In this document: positions 1 to 11,560 of the stretch, in pieces
Layout of the letters: each line of letters starts with the position of its first letter
How positions within the stretch are numbered: the stretch's first letter is position 1
Assembly (NCBI RefSeq): GCF_910591885.1
Contig: NC_063279.1
Location: forward strand, 10,044,001-10,108,000
Length of the DNA stretch: 64,000 nt
Reading direction: 5' to 3'
Source: Bombus terrestris
Lineage: Eukaryota > Arthropoda > Insecta > Hymenoptera > Apidae
The notes under the pieces: model-generated
Seen by the model: the letters and a program-made list of their open reading frames with translations, nothing else
Databases searched by the model: none
Told to the model about the DNA's origin: nothing
Translations under genes and position numbers: made by a program

Positions 1-1440
1 TTTTTTGAGGGGAGTTTCTGGCGTTGAATTTGGCGAGTAGATTATTAGTTTAGTCATCAGTTAGGAAGTGCCATGTGTAGAGAATAAAAATCTATTGAGT
101 GTTGAGAGATAGTGGAAATTGTAGAATCTTTTTTATAAAATGTGTAAAATTTTCTAAATATATCTTTCGATATTTCGCTATAAAGTTAACCGTAAGGCGT
201 ACAAAAAAACGTATTAAATTTTCAAAATCTCTTTTCGTATTTGCTATGTTAAAAATAGGAGAATCTTATAACGGAAATGCACTGAAAAAGGCTGGAAATG
301 GAACGTTGCTTTAATTCAACGTTGTCTCTTAGTGGATTAATTGTCCATATAAAAAATTGTGAAAAGTAGTTCATGTTTAAACCTTTTTAGAAGGATGTGG
401 AATATTTTATAAATCCTCGTTCGATTTTAGAAGCTACCTTTGCGTTTTATTACATTTGAATCATAAACCAGGGATAGTCTCTCTCTTTCTTCTCTGAAAG
501 AGATATCGGTTAGAGATCATCATCGTCAGAATATCTTTCATCTATTTACCACAGGAATTCCTTGCGAATTATTCCATACTTTGCTTGGATCTTTTGTAAC
601 CAAAGGCAAGAATCTTGAACGCGCTACTGGTCAAAGAGGCACGGGTGTCATTTGTATGCGAACGTCAAGATTTTCTAATCAGCTTTGCTCGTTGCTGTTG
701 CTCTTGTGTGTCAAAGTATGCGAAAAGTGTCTTCAATGGAATTAGTTGTAATTAATAATTTCTTAAATATTATAGTGTACTAAAAGTAATTTAAAGGCAT
801 GGTCGATGTCGAGGAAGTAGTACGAGTGCATTCGTGATCAGACGATCACGTAGTATCACTTCAATTAAATAAAACGCGGCACAGTAGAATACACACGTAT
901 ATAACCAGACGAAATATTCGTAGGAATTATGGAATCATAGAATAAACAATTTTTAACTGTTTCTTTTTTATATTTGATACTGATGAATTATTTATCTAAT
1001 TCAACTATTCTATACTTTGATTCAATTAATTATTGTAGAATTGATGATTTATTAAAGATAACCATGCAGAATCAACGAATATTTTTTCTGCGACAAAAAC
1101 ATTGATTCACGAAAGCTAAGGGTATCGAAACTACCGCAATTTCATCAAACATTCAACGATGTCATAGCGATTCGATATTCGTATAAAAAAAATTCGATAT
1201 AAAAAGAATTTGATGAATCAAAAGCCGAGGAGAATTCAATACAAGATATATCAATATTATTTCCTAGCACATAACAAAATAAAAATGAAAATTCAGATAC
1301 TGGTCAAAGTATTGATCTATAAAGCGTTTTTCAAAATTTAATTTATGGTGTATAATCGATCCAAATTTTCAACAATCCACTATGAATCTTCTATCACATT
1401 TCTTCCATTACAATCTTCTATCATATTAACACATTTAACT
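1..1440. other. A+T-rich non-coding stretch
   Basis: Low-complexity A+T-rich DNA with stop codons in every frame. I see no exon, RNA gene or mobile-element end. The only long frame (99-314) is lysine/phenylalanine-rich and looks like chance. Confidence 0.6.
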
Positions 1441-1830
1441 GCAGTAGTATTCGTAGCTCGGTCGACTGGCGACTCGATGTTTCGTCGTTTACGTAACATC
1501 CTTGTGTCGTTTATCGGGATGGAAAAAGCAACCGGGCCAGAAGAAGGAGAGAAAAATGTGGTGGACAGAGGGAGGAGGAGTTTTCACGCGAAAAACGAAA
1601 CGATCCGGTGGCATCGTTGAAAGATGATAGCTGGAAGGCACATGGAGTGTCCCGGAACGAGAGATCGAATAAAGGCAAGTCGCGTTGGTGAATAAAAGAA
1701 GCTCAGATGAAACCAAACGAGTTGTGCCGGCATCGAACGGCGGTAGAACGAGAACCGAACGAGTGTCCGGCTGGCGGATAATTAATACCCGATTTTAACT
1801 GGGAATCGAAGTCGCGTACGAACATAAGGC
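1441..1830. other. CpG-rich island 1
   Basis: CpG and G+C rise sharply compared with both flanks. A purine-rich run (about 1520-1590) sits inside it. Overlapping open frames on both strands are the usual by-product of fewer A+T-rich stop codons and are not called as genes. It could be regulatory DNA; nothing shows it directly. Confidence 0.4.
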
Positions 1831-2640
1831 GTCATGAATTTATAGAGGAATATTGGACAACGATATTGAGGACATAGAGAAACGTTTCACGTTACGTTTT
1901 ATCATTTCTCTTGCTTCTTTTAAGAGAAGTCGATGAACAGACTCGTTCCGATCGTACAATGTGATTTTTATTATCACCGCAGGTTCATCCGCGTTAATAA
2001 TAAAAGCACCTGCGTTGAAATTGTAATTGGAGATTTTTAGTAGAGTCGAATCATTTAATTTCGATGTAGTTTAACATTAATGTAGGAGGTGGGGAGGTAT
2101 ATTTTTATGGAAATAGGAAAATTGGATTTTGGAATTGAAAATTCTTTAATTGTATTACTTTCTCTTTAATTTTTACATTAAAAGAAATTAAAATATAATA
2201 AAGATTATGCTTTGAACGTTTCGTATAATTCTACATATTATGTGCGTTCTGTATATTTTTGCACATTTAAATTTCATACAAATTCATAATTATCCTTATT
2301 AATTATCGTTGATTGATCTTCCGAAACACCATTATCTTTCCAAAAGGATACACTAGATACGATACTTGCTGAAAATTTACGAAATAAAATCGGCGATATT
2401 GTAATCATTTCTTTATAAAAAAAATTGCGGTGACCATACCTAAAGCAACGTTACTTTAACAGAATATTCCTAAGAGAAAATGAAAAAGGACCTCCTTTAA
2501 CAAACAACGAAGCTCATAAAACCAATCACGTTTCGTAATAAAATGTTGCAACTTCGTCGCGATAAGATATCAAATAAAATAAAGAATCGTAATAAACTCA
2601 GCATCCTATGGTATTGTCGAGATGAATGTAGATTTTTGAG
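1831..2640. other. A+T-rich non-coding stretch
   Basis: A+T-rich sequence without a supportable gene, repeat end or RNA fold. Confidence 0.55.
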
Positions 2641-2758
2641 CTGATGCAGCAGTAAAAATTTCACTCGGTGAAACAAGTTTGTCAAATCTTTGATGCTGCA
2701 GTGAGCAAGTTTTTACGAGGACACGAAACCGTGGCGGTTTATAACACGGCCATGGCGT

Positions 2759-2830
2759 AGTTGGTTTTAACGCGATGCTAATCTGGAAATTCAGCAACGC
2801 GTTGTTAGCATCTGCTTCGAAACGCCAACT
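2759..2830. other. Imperfect foldback, 72 bases
   Basis: AGTTGG (2759-2764) and GATGCTAA (2774-2781) pair with TTAGCATC (2805-2812) and CCAACT (2825-2830). This leaves a 23-base terminal loop and an asymmetric internal loop of 9 against 12 bases. The size is like a precursor microRNA, but the large internal loop and only 14 clean pairs make that weak. The arms match no mature microRNA that I recognise. It lies in a small CpG-rich patch (about 2640-3010). Confidence 0.35.
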
Positions 2831-3010
2831 CGTATCTTCGCGGAACTGAACTCTCCTCGTATTCTCCTTTTTATTCCTGCGTAGTAAAATCTTTGTTGCC
2901 GGAAACCACGGCCAAGGTAGTTCGAGAAAGGGCCACGTTTAACGCGAACTTTCTTTGAAATTTCATCCGAACGAATTCGTAAATGTAAAATTCAATTGGC
3001 AAAGCCTGAT

Positions 3011-4830
3011 GAGCTTCTCTTTGTACAGGATGTTAAGAGCGGTGTAATTTTTAATTGCGATGCTAGCTGTTGGTGTTTTAAGTTGGCTATATAGGAAGTG
3101 GTAAAGGGTTACTAAACTGATAATGGATATGGAGTCATATAACGTGCTACGAGGAAATTGTTATTCTCCATTATTCGTGTTTATGTGGATGAAACGCAGA
3201 CGCTGGTTTTAGAGTTTGATTAAACGATTTCGTTCCTTTGTAGAAAAGTACATTCTATTCTTTTATTTTCTGTCCGCTATTTGATATTTCTGATCTTTAT
3301 TTTGAATTTTTAATTCTTGATAGACAGTTTTATATTTCCCTCGGATATAAAACGCATTTGTACGAATGTATTTTAAATGGAAGAAATATATTAAATTATG
3401 GTGCAATATCATACTGAGACTATAAATTTTTAACAAGCAGCTGTTCATGTAAAATAGTCGTACATATTAAAAATTATCTAACACGAGAGATTGTTGTAAA
3501 AGTATGGCTTGAATTAAAATTTACAGGGCAATTCTACACGTCATGCTGTACGTACCGCGGTTCAAACAACCGTACAGAATTGTATGTTTAAAGATTCAGA
3601 AATTAAAATTAGACGTGTTACACGTTACACTTGAATAAATGAATCGCTTTCGCTTATTATACATTCAGTACCAGTCGGCTCTACAAACCTTCCCTTATTA
3701 ATCCTTCTTTCGAACTTAGTGTTCAGAAAAATCCTTGGAATTTTTTTACACGGAATTAAAGATCCAAGAAACTTCAAAAATGGGTTCCAGAAACATAAGA
3801 AGTCTACGAAAAGCAGGAAAGGGCAAGGTAGATTTTTAGATATTCCAGGATAGGATCACTCGCTATTTCTACAGGGTGAGAGGGTAGATTTTAAATTACC
3901 TCGCCGGTATCCGCTGCTCGGTTACCAATTCTTTCTCCTGGCACGTTGTACATGCATTAGCGGCGATACGCTCCGGCGTCCCATTCCAATACCTTTCTCA
4001 ACCCCTTATCACAACATCAGCGAACCCCTTTCTACCACCCGATGTCCCGTTAGTATGTTCTTCTTGTTTATTTTCGTCGACACACCCCTCCCCCTCCCGC
4101 TACCGCCATTATGTAGCCAGCGCTTTTTCGTGGCCGACACCAGACGGTCTTTCTTCTGGTGCTTCTGTTTCCCAGTGGACGACAACTACTCTTGCTGTCT
4201 GCGACGCTGTTCTTAGGGCTATTGAACTCTGATAATTCGGAATGACGTTTATTGGCCTGCTTTCTTCTCGAATCAGCGCCAACACTCAGCGTGCATGTTC
4301 GTCGCGCGATACATTAGCTGCTCGAGATAAATTGCAAGTATAGTTAACTCTATTCCATTCTTTCGTACCTTGTACATTTTCGCTAATTGTTTGAAGTCCC
4401 CTTAGTTTGATAGACTTGCAATGGTTTATTTAGTGATAGAGGATTTTGTGTTGAGTAGTATCACAAGTATCGATCGATTTGTTTTTAATAAGATGAGGTT
4501 TAATCACAGAATCGCACAAAGATTTCTTGATAAATAAGTATAAAATGTGTTTATAATTATACCGCACAATTATTCCTTCTGTGATACATGGAATTTCTTT
4601 CGCAAACGCAAGCAAATGATCGCGTATATTCATTATGAAAATACATATTCGTGCAGCGCGTTGTAACTCGGATAATAAAGGCTGAGACTTAAGTTCGTGT
4701 AAGTACCTCAAACTGTTTAATCAATTAATTTGTTCTTATAAACGAGGTTCTATCGCACGGGTACAATCTCTGCACACAACTTGAACATTTATACTTCGCC
4801 TCGCTAACACCATCGCATCAAATTCCAAGA
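3011..4830. other. Mixed non-coding stretch
   Basis: A+T-rich sequence with a moderately G+C-rich middle (about 3890-4330), which includes a C-rich run near 4084-4110. No frame shows recognisable protein sequence; no repeat ends or RNA genes are seen. Confidence 0.5.
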
Positions 4831-5400
4831 ATTCTTAAACCACCATTCGTCCATCAGTAAACCGTGTTCCTCGTGTCTCGACTTCCTCAACCGCATTTAG
4901 ACGAGATCCGCAACGCTCAGCGTAACATCCACGATGCAGCATTCCACGCTTGCATTCTCAATCTCACGCAAGATCACGAGAAATCTAGAAATCGCGGCGT
5001 AGGAACGCGCAAGACGGGCAAGCAGATTCGCACGATGCTTTCCTCCCCTTTGACTCGTTTCAGTCGAATTAATACGTTCGATGAGAAATTCCGGGCTCGA
5101 CGCCAGATACGACGGAAGCACGATTTCAATTTGCCAGTCGGCTCAAACAGGTTCCCCGAGGCGTAGCCACGATGCGTGCGCATACCGATGAAACCCTGTG
5201 CACACCTGGAAATATCCGGCGCCCTGCCGCGTGCGTCCCTGTCGCGGATCCGGCTTGTTTCATTATTCGCCGACTTCCTGCCGGGGGGTCTATTTCCGGT
5301 CTTGTTCGGCACGAGAAATAACTACGCTGCGATATTTAACTGGCGCGTACACACTGTGGGAACGGGAAACGAGTTGAGTTCGAGTTACGGTTTGTAATTG
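4831..5400. other. CpG-rich island 2
   Basis: About 570 bases of CpG-rich sequence. Frames of 73-112 codons are open on both strands at once (4864-5166, 4974-5312, 5176-5397), which indicates base composition rather than coding. No splice-bounded exon can be argued. Its compact CpG-rich character would fit a regulatory element or untranslated exon, as inference only. Confidence 0.4.
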
Positions 5401-6050
5401 ACCAGTGGTTTTTTTACTGTTTGCGGGATCTTGGATTTTTATCTCTCGTAAAATGATCTTTCTTTGTTATCGTATTTTTCTGTTTTTCCTTTCTGTCACT
5501 TGGAAATAGAGAATTAGAGTTTGAATTAAACGATCATAGTTTGATTTGCAATGTACCTGCTTCTTTGATGTATCTCGCGTTATTACTTTCTCGCGATTGG
5601 TCGTTATCACCGTATCGTCTTTTTACTTTTCGCCTTTTGTAAATAAATTTTGAATCCATACATTGAAAATAATAATAAGAGAAACTAAATTATACGAGAG
5701 ATACGTACGTATGTATATTGAAGTCATAAAAAAAGCGAACCCCCATTTTCAACCCTGTTAAATTATTTTGGCGAGCACTTAAAGGGTTAAGAGCATCATC
5801 AAGACCTATTACTTCCAACATTTTCTATCTTCTGTGCATCTCTAATACCTAATCCGTTAGCCTCCTTGTATTAGCAATTTCTATAATCATCGAATGAAAA
5901 TTTAATTTAATAACGAATCAATTTTACTGTGAAATATAACCATGTATAACGTAATTTGTCGTAAACAGAAATCAATTAATGGATACGAAAAGAAAGCAGG
6001 CTCCCTGAATAAAACATCTTGAAACAGTACACTTTCACATCTTTGACTAC
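5401..6050. other. A+T-rich non-coding stretch
   Basis: A+T-rich with no supportable feature. Confidence 0.55.
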
Positions 6051-6660
6051 AGATGATAATCTTCCCCTTCGAACTTTCTTCGTCACACGCGAGTAATCTC
6101 TTGATTCTCCTTAAGCCGACGCGATACGCCGAGTCAAAGAGTCGAGACAGGCTGTTCGATCGCGATATATAACACGGCGATGCCCGAAAACGTGAGCGTA
6201 TCGCTCGAAGAGATGAGATAAAACGATGTCCCTGACGTTATACATCAGCAATAGCGGCGAAGCGGCGAGCCAGTATCGTCTATCGGCTTCATATTATCTC
6301 GGGCAGCGCTCGTCGCAAATGGCGCGAACATCCGCGAAACGCCTTCCTAACTTATCGTCATAGGAAGTGGCCCACCCATCCACGATGAGTCAACCCCTGG
6401 CGTTCCTATCCTCCGTTCAACGTTTATCCCTACCACAGGGCCGCTTTTCCGCTATATCCGGCGTGGCAAGAGGCAAAAGAGCCTCCAGTAGCTTTAGAAC
6501 CTCTTTCTTTGTGAAATATACACTCTCTAAGTCCTCTCAGAAAGGAAACCCCTATTTTTCTCGAGATCCTCTCTACATGCGAGCTGAAGTACGCAAGTCG
6601 GTGGAGAAGTTAATATTTGTGGAAATGGAAATTGTGGCTACTTGTTTATTGCGAGTGTGT
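6051..6660. other. CpG-rich island 3
   Basis: CpG-rich block containing a 100-codon open frame (6367-6669, plus) of serine/arginine-rich composition without a recognisable domain. No promoter motif or splice site decides between regulatory DNA and an untranslated exon. Confidence 0.35.
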
Positions 6661-7020
6661 GAGGTTTAAGGATTAGAGTGTTTGAGATTAGCGTGTAAAG
6701 GAAGAGCGTGTGTGTATGGCAGATATGGCGGTAGTTATTGATTGTGCGCGTGAAAATGATAAAATAGAGAAAGAGAGCATGTGCAGATGTCAGGATGTTC
6801 CGTAGTAGAACATTTATTGTCAGAAATTTGCGTTTTTCTAACTGTATCTATATTGATATATGGTGCGTTGATTTATTATTAATATATTGATTTATATAAC
6901 GATTGAATTATTAATTTATTAATCGATGCTACAGAGTAGAAGAACTTTCAAGTATAATATTGTAATATTTCGAATTAATTGAGCTGTGGGATCCTGAGAA
7001 GGACGTGAGAATCCGAGTTG

Positions 7021-7230
7021 TTGAATATAGTGGTCATCGGTCCTGTCATAAACCACCTGCAAGTTGTAGGACCTACAACGGACAAACCAAGGGTTGCGGG
7101 ATTTATTGCAGACCATCCGGCGATTGTAGAACTTGCTCATCCAAAAGCCGAGAGGTTTGTTACGAAATAGCAAGAACTAGTGAAATTTGTTACAAGTTAT
7201 CCAGAAATTGTCGATATTTGCTTACACGAA
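7021..7230 (+). repeat. Seven 30-base tandem units, possibly a decayed decapeptide-repeat coding exon
   Basis: Seven consecutive 30-base units start at 7021, 7051, 7081, 7111, 7141, 7171 and 7201. In one plus frame (open from 7009, stop at 7243) they read as decapeptides such as NHLQVVGPTT, DKPRVAGFIA, DHPAIVELAH, QELVKFVTSY and PEIVDICLHE. The fourth and fifth units change phase by two residues. An in-frame TAG at 7168-7170 stands where other units have a tyrosine or histidine codon. A second plus frame (7005-7262) is fully open and cysteine-rich with the same period. Because 30 divides by three, several frames stay open together, so coding is not proven. I know no named protein with this repeat; it may be a pseudogene fragment or a plain minisatellite. 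Confidence 0.55.
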
Positions 7231-7264
7231 TTTTCGGCGCGATAATTATAAACTCGAAATAAAA

Positions 7265-7414
7265 ATGAAAGAATCTTGTGAAATCAAAACGAATCTCGTT
7301 AAGAACGTCGAATTATATGCTCGAACATTGTTCTTCCACGACGAAATCAACGGGATCGATAGAAAACTCATCAACATCGTAGGACTCAGTCCACAGTGTA
7401 TTCGCAGATCATAG
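7265..7414 (+). other. Short open frame after the 30-base repeat
   Basis: A plus frame with an ATG at 7265 runs 49 codons to a stop, in a different phase from the decapeptide frame. Its composition (mixed charged and hydrophobic residues) is more protein-like than most chance frames here, but no domain is recognised. It could be the tail of a decayed exon joined to the repeat; equally it could be chance. Confidence 0.15.
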
Positions 7415-7599
7415 AAGAAACATATAAACACTGACTTGTACTAAGAAAAATATCAGCTTAAACTTGAAAATCATTAAATATCACAGATATTAACAACAAT
7501 CCTCTTATATTATTTTCAAACTTGAGAAATTTTTTAGAAAAACACGTCTCAAAAAATGTATGCCGATCTGCGGCATATTGCAGGGTTCAAATTTTCATC

Positions 7600-8045
7600 C
7601 GTCAATCGTTAAATTCTTTGGACGAGAGTCAAGCTTACCACGATTCGTCGAAATTCGCGAATAACGTTCTTAATACCCTGTGTCATGTTTTATAGAGATC
7701 GTGCGAGTATACGGAGGCTGTAAGTTTCGCGCAGCTGCGCGAGTTTCAGCCTCTCGACCGACTAGTCGTATTTCTCTAACTTCGTTACCACAAAGAAGCT
7801 TGCTGCTTCTTTTCCCTCGTACAATATTTTCCAGGTACTTTGCAACGTCCGTGGAAATCTCGGCTTCCATGGTGTATTTTCGCGTAAGAATATCGACGCG
7901 TTGTGTGACAGAACAGAGAGCGTTAGGAGCTTTGTTTGGTTTCGTACAATTAATCACGAACTCCCATTCTTCTTTCACAAATTCTTCTAACTCCATGACC
8001 TTTCCAGACGTGACTAATTTTGTTTTTTCCCCGTCCTGTTAATTT
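7600..8045. other. CpG-rich island 4
   Basis: Frames are open on both strands over the same bases (7680-8042 plus, 7670-7996 minus). The minus frame (108 codons) has fairly protein-like composition, but there is no family match I can name and no splice context, so neither frame is called as a gene. Confidence 0.35.
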
Positions 8046-9420
8046 CCCGAAAAAACTTTTTCGTTTGCCCAACATTAAACTCCTTCGTTTTTTCGTATAC
8101 TTTTTCTGAAATTTCGTTTCCTCTCGATCGCAGCTGGTTTATTCTGACTTGCTTGTTTAACCGAAGGAATTCTAACGAAAAGGTTTGTATCGCGATACTC
8201 TTCGAAGTTTTCCTGAGGTATTTTCTCGTTGTAGAAGCGTTGTTTGTAGTAATGTAGGTGTTTGAAGTGGTACGTAGATCGTTGAAATGTCACAGTTATC
8301 ATTAACGCATTAGTCACGGTGAAGCTGATTCTGATTAATACATTGAAAATAATAGGATAGACTAGGTCTGAAGATAAGGTCATTGAGGGAGGTGAGTAAA
8401 ATGAGTTTTTGATGAGTTTTTCCAGGTTCTAAGAATTTACTTAAACCAAATTCTAATTTCATCCGGCAAAATGTATACGCGATACATGTATACGATAAAA
8501 TATGTATGTTAAAAATAGACTTCCATCGCGATTGTGTCATTACCTACTTCGTTCAAAACATTTATAAATGACTTGGTATCGTTCATTCGCCATTAAACCA
8601 TATAATACTTGATACACATCGTTTATTCGTTCCACTGCTGTGTCTCGGATTAGTTATAATTTCAAATTCCTACTTGTATTTCGCAAAATGGTGCTACGTC
8701 GTCGAAGGAAATTGCACGAATCATACGAATCATAATACAAATCTAATTCGAGGTCGAAGAAAAGGATATTCAAATGGGTTTGTTCTTTCGTGAATTTTTA
8801 AGAATTAACTGATCAGAGAGGTCGGTTTAAGTAGTACATTATCTTTCAGTGAAAACTTAATTCACTGTCGCTGTAGAGATCCACTTATCCTGTCTAGCAA
8901 CCGAATACATAATCTCTCTGCTCTCTTTCTCTTCGTCTGTTTCGTCGTCGTCCTTTGCGTTTCTGTCTTTTATCCGCCTTAGCGAGCAGCCTCGGAAAAT
9001 CTTAGGAGATTTCTACCCTTTGGACCCAGTTACTTGGTCGAGTGCTTCATCCCATTTTTTATCCTTCGTCGAGTAAGAAACTTGTAATAATTAATTAAAT
9101 TCGGGATATTTTATGTACTTGTATATTTTGATCGACATTTTTTTATTAAGATTTTTATTAGGTATAAGATCTTTCGTTTTTATCTTATTTTATTCTCTTC
9201 TTAACATCGTCTGTTCCTATTTCCTTATTATCTATATTACTTCATCTAATTTTCCTTTGTCGAATTTTACCGTTTTCAATTTATGGTAACACCGTCGAAT
9301 TATCTTCCATTCGACTTTCCAGAAATCCAAAAATAACAGCCCGGTATAATATTTTGAAAACTCCGAGATTTGTGCGATAGTTCTAATCCAAGGAACGATA
9401 TTTTTCACAATCGAGATTTT
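8046..9420. other. A+T-rich non-coding stretch
   Basis: Mainly A+T-rich sequence with a mildly G+C-richer patch near 8930-9060. No gene, repeat end or RNA fold can be supported. Confidence 0.5.
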
Positions 9421-9790
9421 CAATCGAGAATACAGCAAAAAGAGACAATAACGAAGCTACGTGAGTTTCGCGCTACCGGTTGGTTATTTTTCAAGCGGTA
9501 GCGTCGGCCAATTTCGTGGGATTTTCGAAACTTTACGGCTCGAAGGTTTCCCAAATTTCGTCGGCACGGTAATAGCAAAGTTGGCGAACGCGTGTATACA
9601 GGGGACACGAGGAATCCGACAACTAATTGCCCGGAACGTTAAAACGAAGCGAACTCTACGAAAACCTGTAATCACGCGAGGCCATACGCGTTCGTGCTAT
9701 AATTCCTTTAAAATTCATCCTTTTAACCGGTCCCCGTGCCTTGTTCCTCTGATCATTTCATATTTTTCCTCCAAACTTTTGATCCATTGA
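9421..9790. other. CpG-rich island 5
   Basis: CpG-rich sequence with overlapping open frames on opposite strands (9461-9790 plus, 9484-9675 minus). No recognisable protein sequence. Confidence 0.35.
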
Positions 9791-10960
9791 TCTTTCATAA
9801 AAGTTATCTCGTTTCGTATTATGGAAATCGCCGATGACATTGGATAACCATCGAACTTTAAACGTTCCTCTTCATCCAAGCAATGCTAGTGTAAAAAGCA
9901 GCGATTATACTGCAAATTTTTATGCATTTTTGCGAAATCCAAGCATACGAAAATGCATGGAATAGCACGTTAATATGCAACAAAATATAAAATATCCGGA
10001 GAAGATTATTCGTTGAAATTTCTAATAGATAAAACAACTCTATATGTTAGTTCGGTTCCTTTGTTATCCACAATTCTCAATTATCTACAAAAAGTATGAA
10101 TTTGCATACAAATCTGCACTTTAGTGATAATCGATAGCAATGGGAAATTACGTGATATTACGCAGAGATATAACGTCGAATGTGTTTATTTCTTTAAGGG
10201 GTAGGGAGCGTAGCATTATTCACTATGAAGTATTCTTAACAATCTGTCAGCTTGAAAGGGGCGAGAAGAATCATTACGAGAGAAAGGAGGATTCGCGAGA
10301 GAGCCACAGCTGCTGAAAGATCAAAATGTATAGGTGCAACGAACGGGAACGTGGCGGACGTTATAAAAGCGCGGAAAAAGAAATTCAAAGCACATTATAT
10401 AAGCTGGCCGACTTCGTAGAAGCACGAAAACTTCGGTGAGGTTTTATTCGTCGTAGAGGGAAATTTTGAGCATACACTCGCGGATGCGAGTCAACCGTCT
10501 GAGTAACAGGTATTACACGAAGTGTTCTTGTTCTTTTTCTCTTATTATCATTATATGGTTGAGGATATTAATTTGAAGACGATATCAGAATGCGCTGGAA
10601 CTTCTATCATTCTTTTTATATTATTTCTTCTAACGTTAGCGCTATATCTCGCTTATATCAATTGTCAATTACTCATTTCTATGTGATTTGTACGTGTAAG
10701 TGATAAATTAAATATACACTTAATCTCAAATGACACGGGTAAATTATTTTAATGTACTAAATTGTTTTAATGTTCAAAGTAAGACAAGCAGATACCATAA
10801 TATCTAATTTACATTTACATTCGTATTGAATTGAAAGTCGTTCCAATAGCTAAACGACTCGATTTTCCCAAAGCGTGAGCAAAAATTCGCGATACATGGT
10901 ATTCTCAAACCGTTTGGTAATCCGATTAAATCGTTTCGGAAACGAATGCCAGTCGTATAG
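9791..10960. other. A+T-rich non-coding stretch
   Basis: A+T-rich DNA with a short G+C-richer patch near 10250-10510. Nothing further seen. Confidence 0.5.
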
Positions 10961-10967
10961 GTCCGGA

Positions 10968-11220
10968 ATTCTCTTTCATTTCCCTCTCAGGACGTATTCT
11001 TTTCTTTCCTATCCTTTTCCTCTCTAATTCTCCTCTTTTATTTCCTTTTATACACCTTCCACTTTCGTTCCTACATTTTTTTCTTTCTCCAGCCTTTTCT
11101 CTCAAATAACTTCGCTACGTATTTGAACCTTTTCATATCTGCAACTCCTTTCCAACCTCCTTCGTCCTCTTCTTTTCTCACTTTCATCTTTCTCCACGTT
11201 TCATGCTATTTCTTTCGATC
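10968..11220. repeat. Pyrimidine-rich tract
   Basis: About 250 bases dominated by T and C on the plus strand, made of imperfect TTCC/TCTT runs. The open frame over it (11123-11380) is a low-complexity by-product. Confidence 0.6.
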
Positions 11221-11375
11221 AAACTTATGTAAACACTCGAATGCAACCTATTTCCACCCCCTTTCTGTCTCCAAGACTATTTCCAACGCTCTCGTAGCCC
11301 GATGCGTTTCTACAAATAGTCGTCAGCGAGGCGAGACTTCGGGGTTTAGCATCCAAATGGCGGCAATTTGCAGTA

Positions 11376-11400
11376 GGTGATAAAGGTGATAAAGGTGACA
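11376..11400. repeat. Short 9-base tandem repeat
   Basis: GGTGATAAA occurs twice in direct succession from 11376 and is followed by a partial third unit, inside a G+C-rich patch (about 11261-11560). Confidence 0.7.
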
Positions 11401-11560
11401 CAGTGGTTGCAAGCCTGCTAGCAGCCACCTAACGCCACCAGCTACACTCTCACCCCACCCGGACCTCCTGGCGAGGTGTTAAGCTCCTAAATAGCTACCC
11501 GTTGGTCTGGTTCGCCGAAGAAAATAGCTGGCTAGAGCGGACGACGACGCGATGAAGTAA

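Noticed and set aside
7670..7996. 108-codon minus-strand frame with protein-like composition
   Set aside because: The opposite strand is open over the same bases, there is no splice context and no family is recognised.
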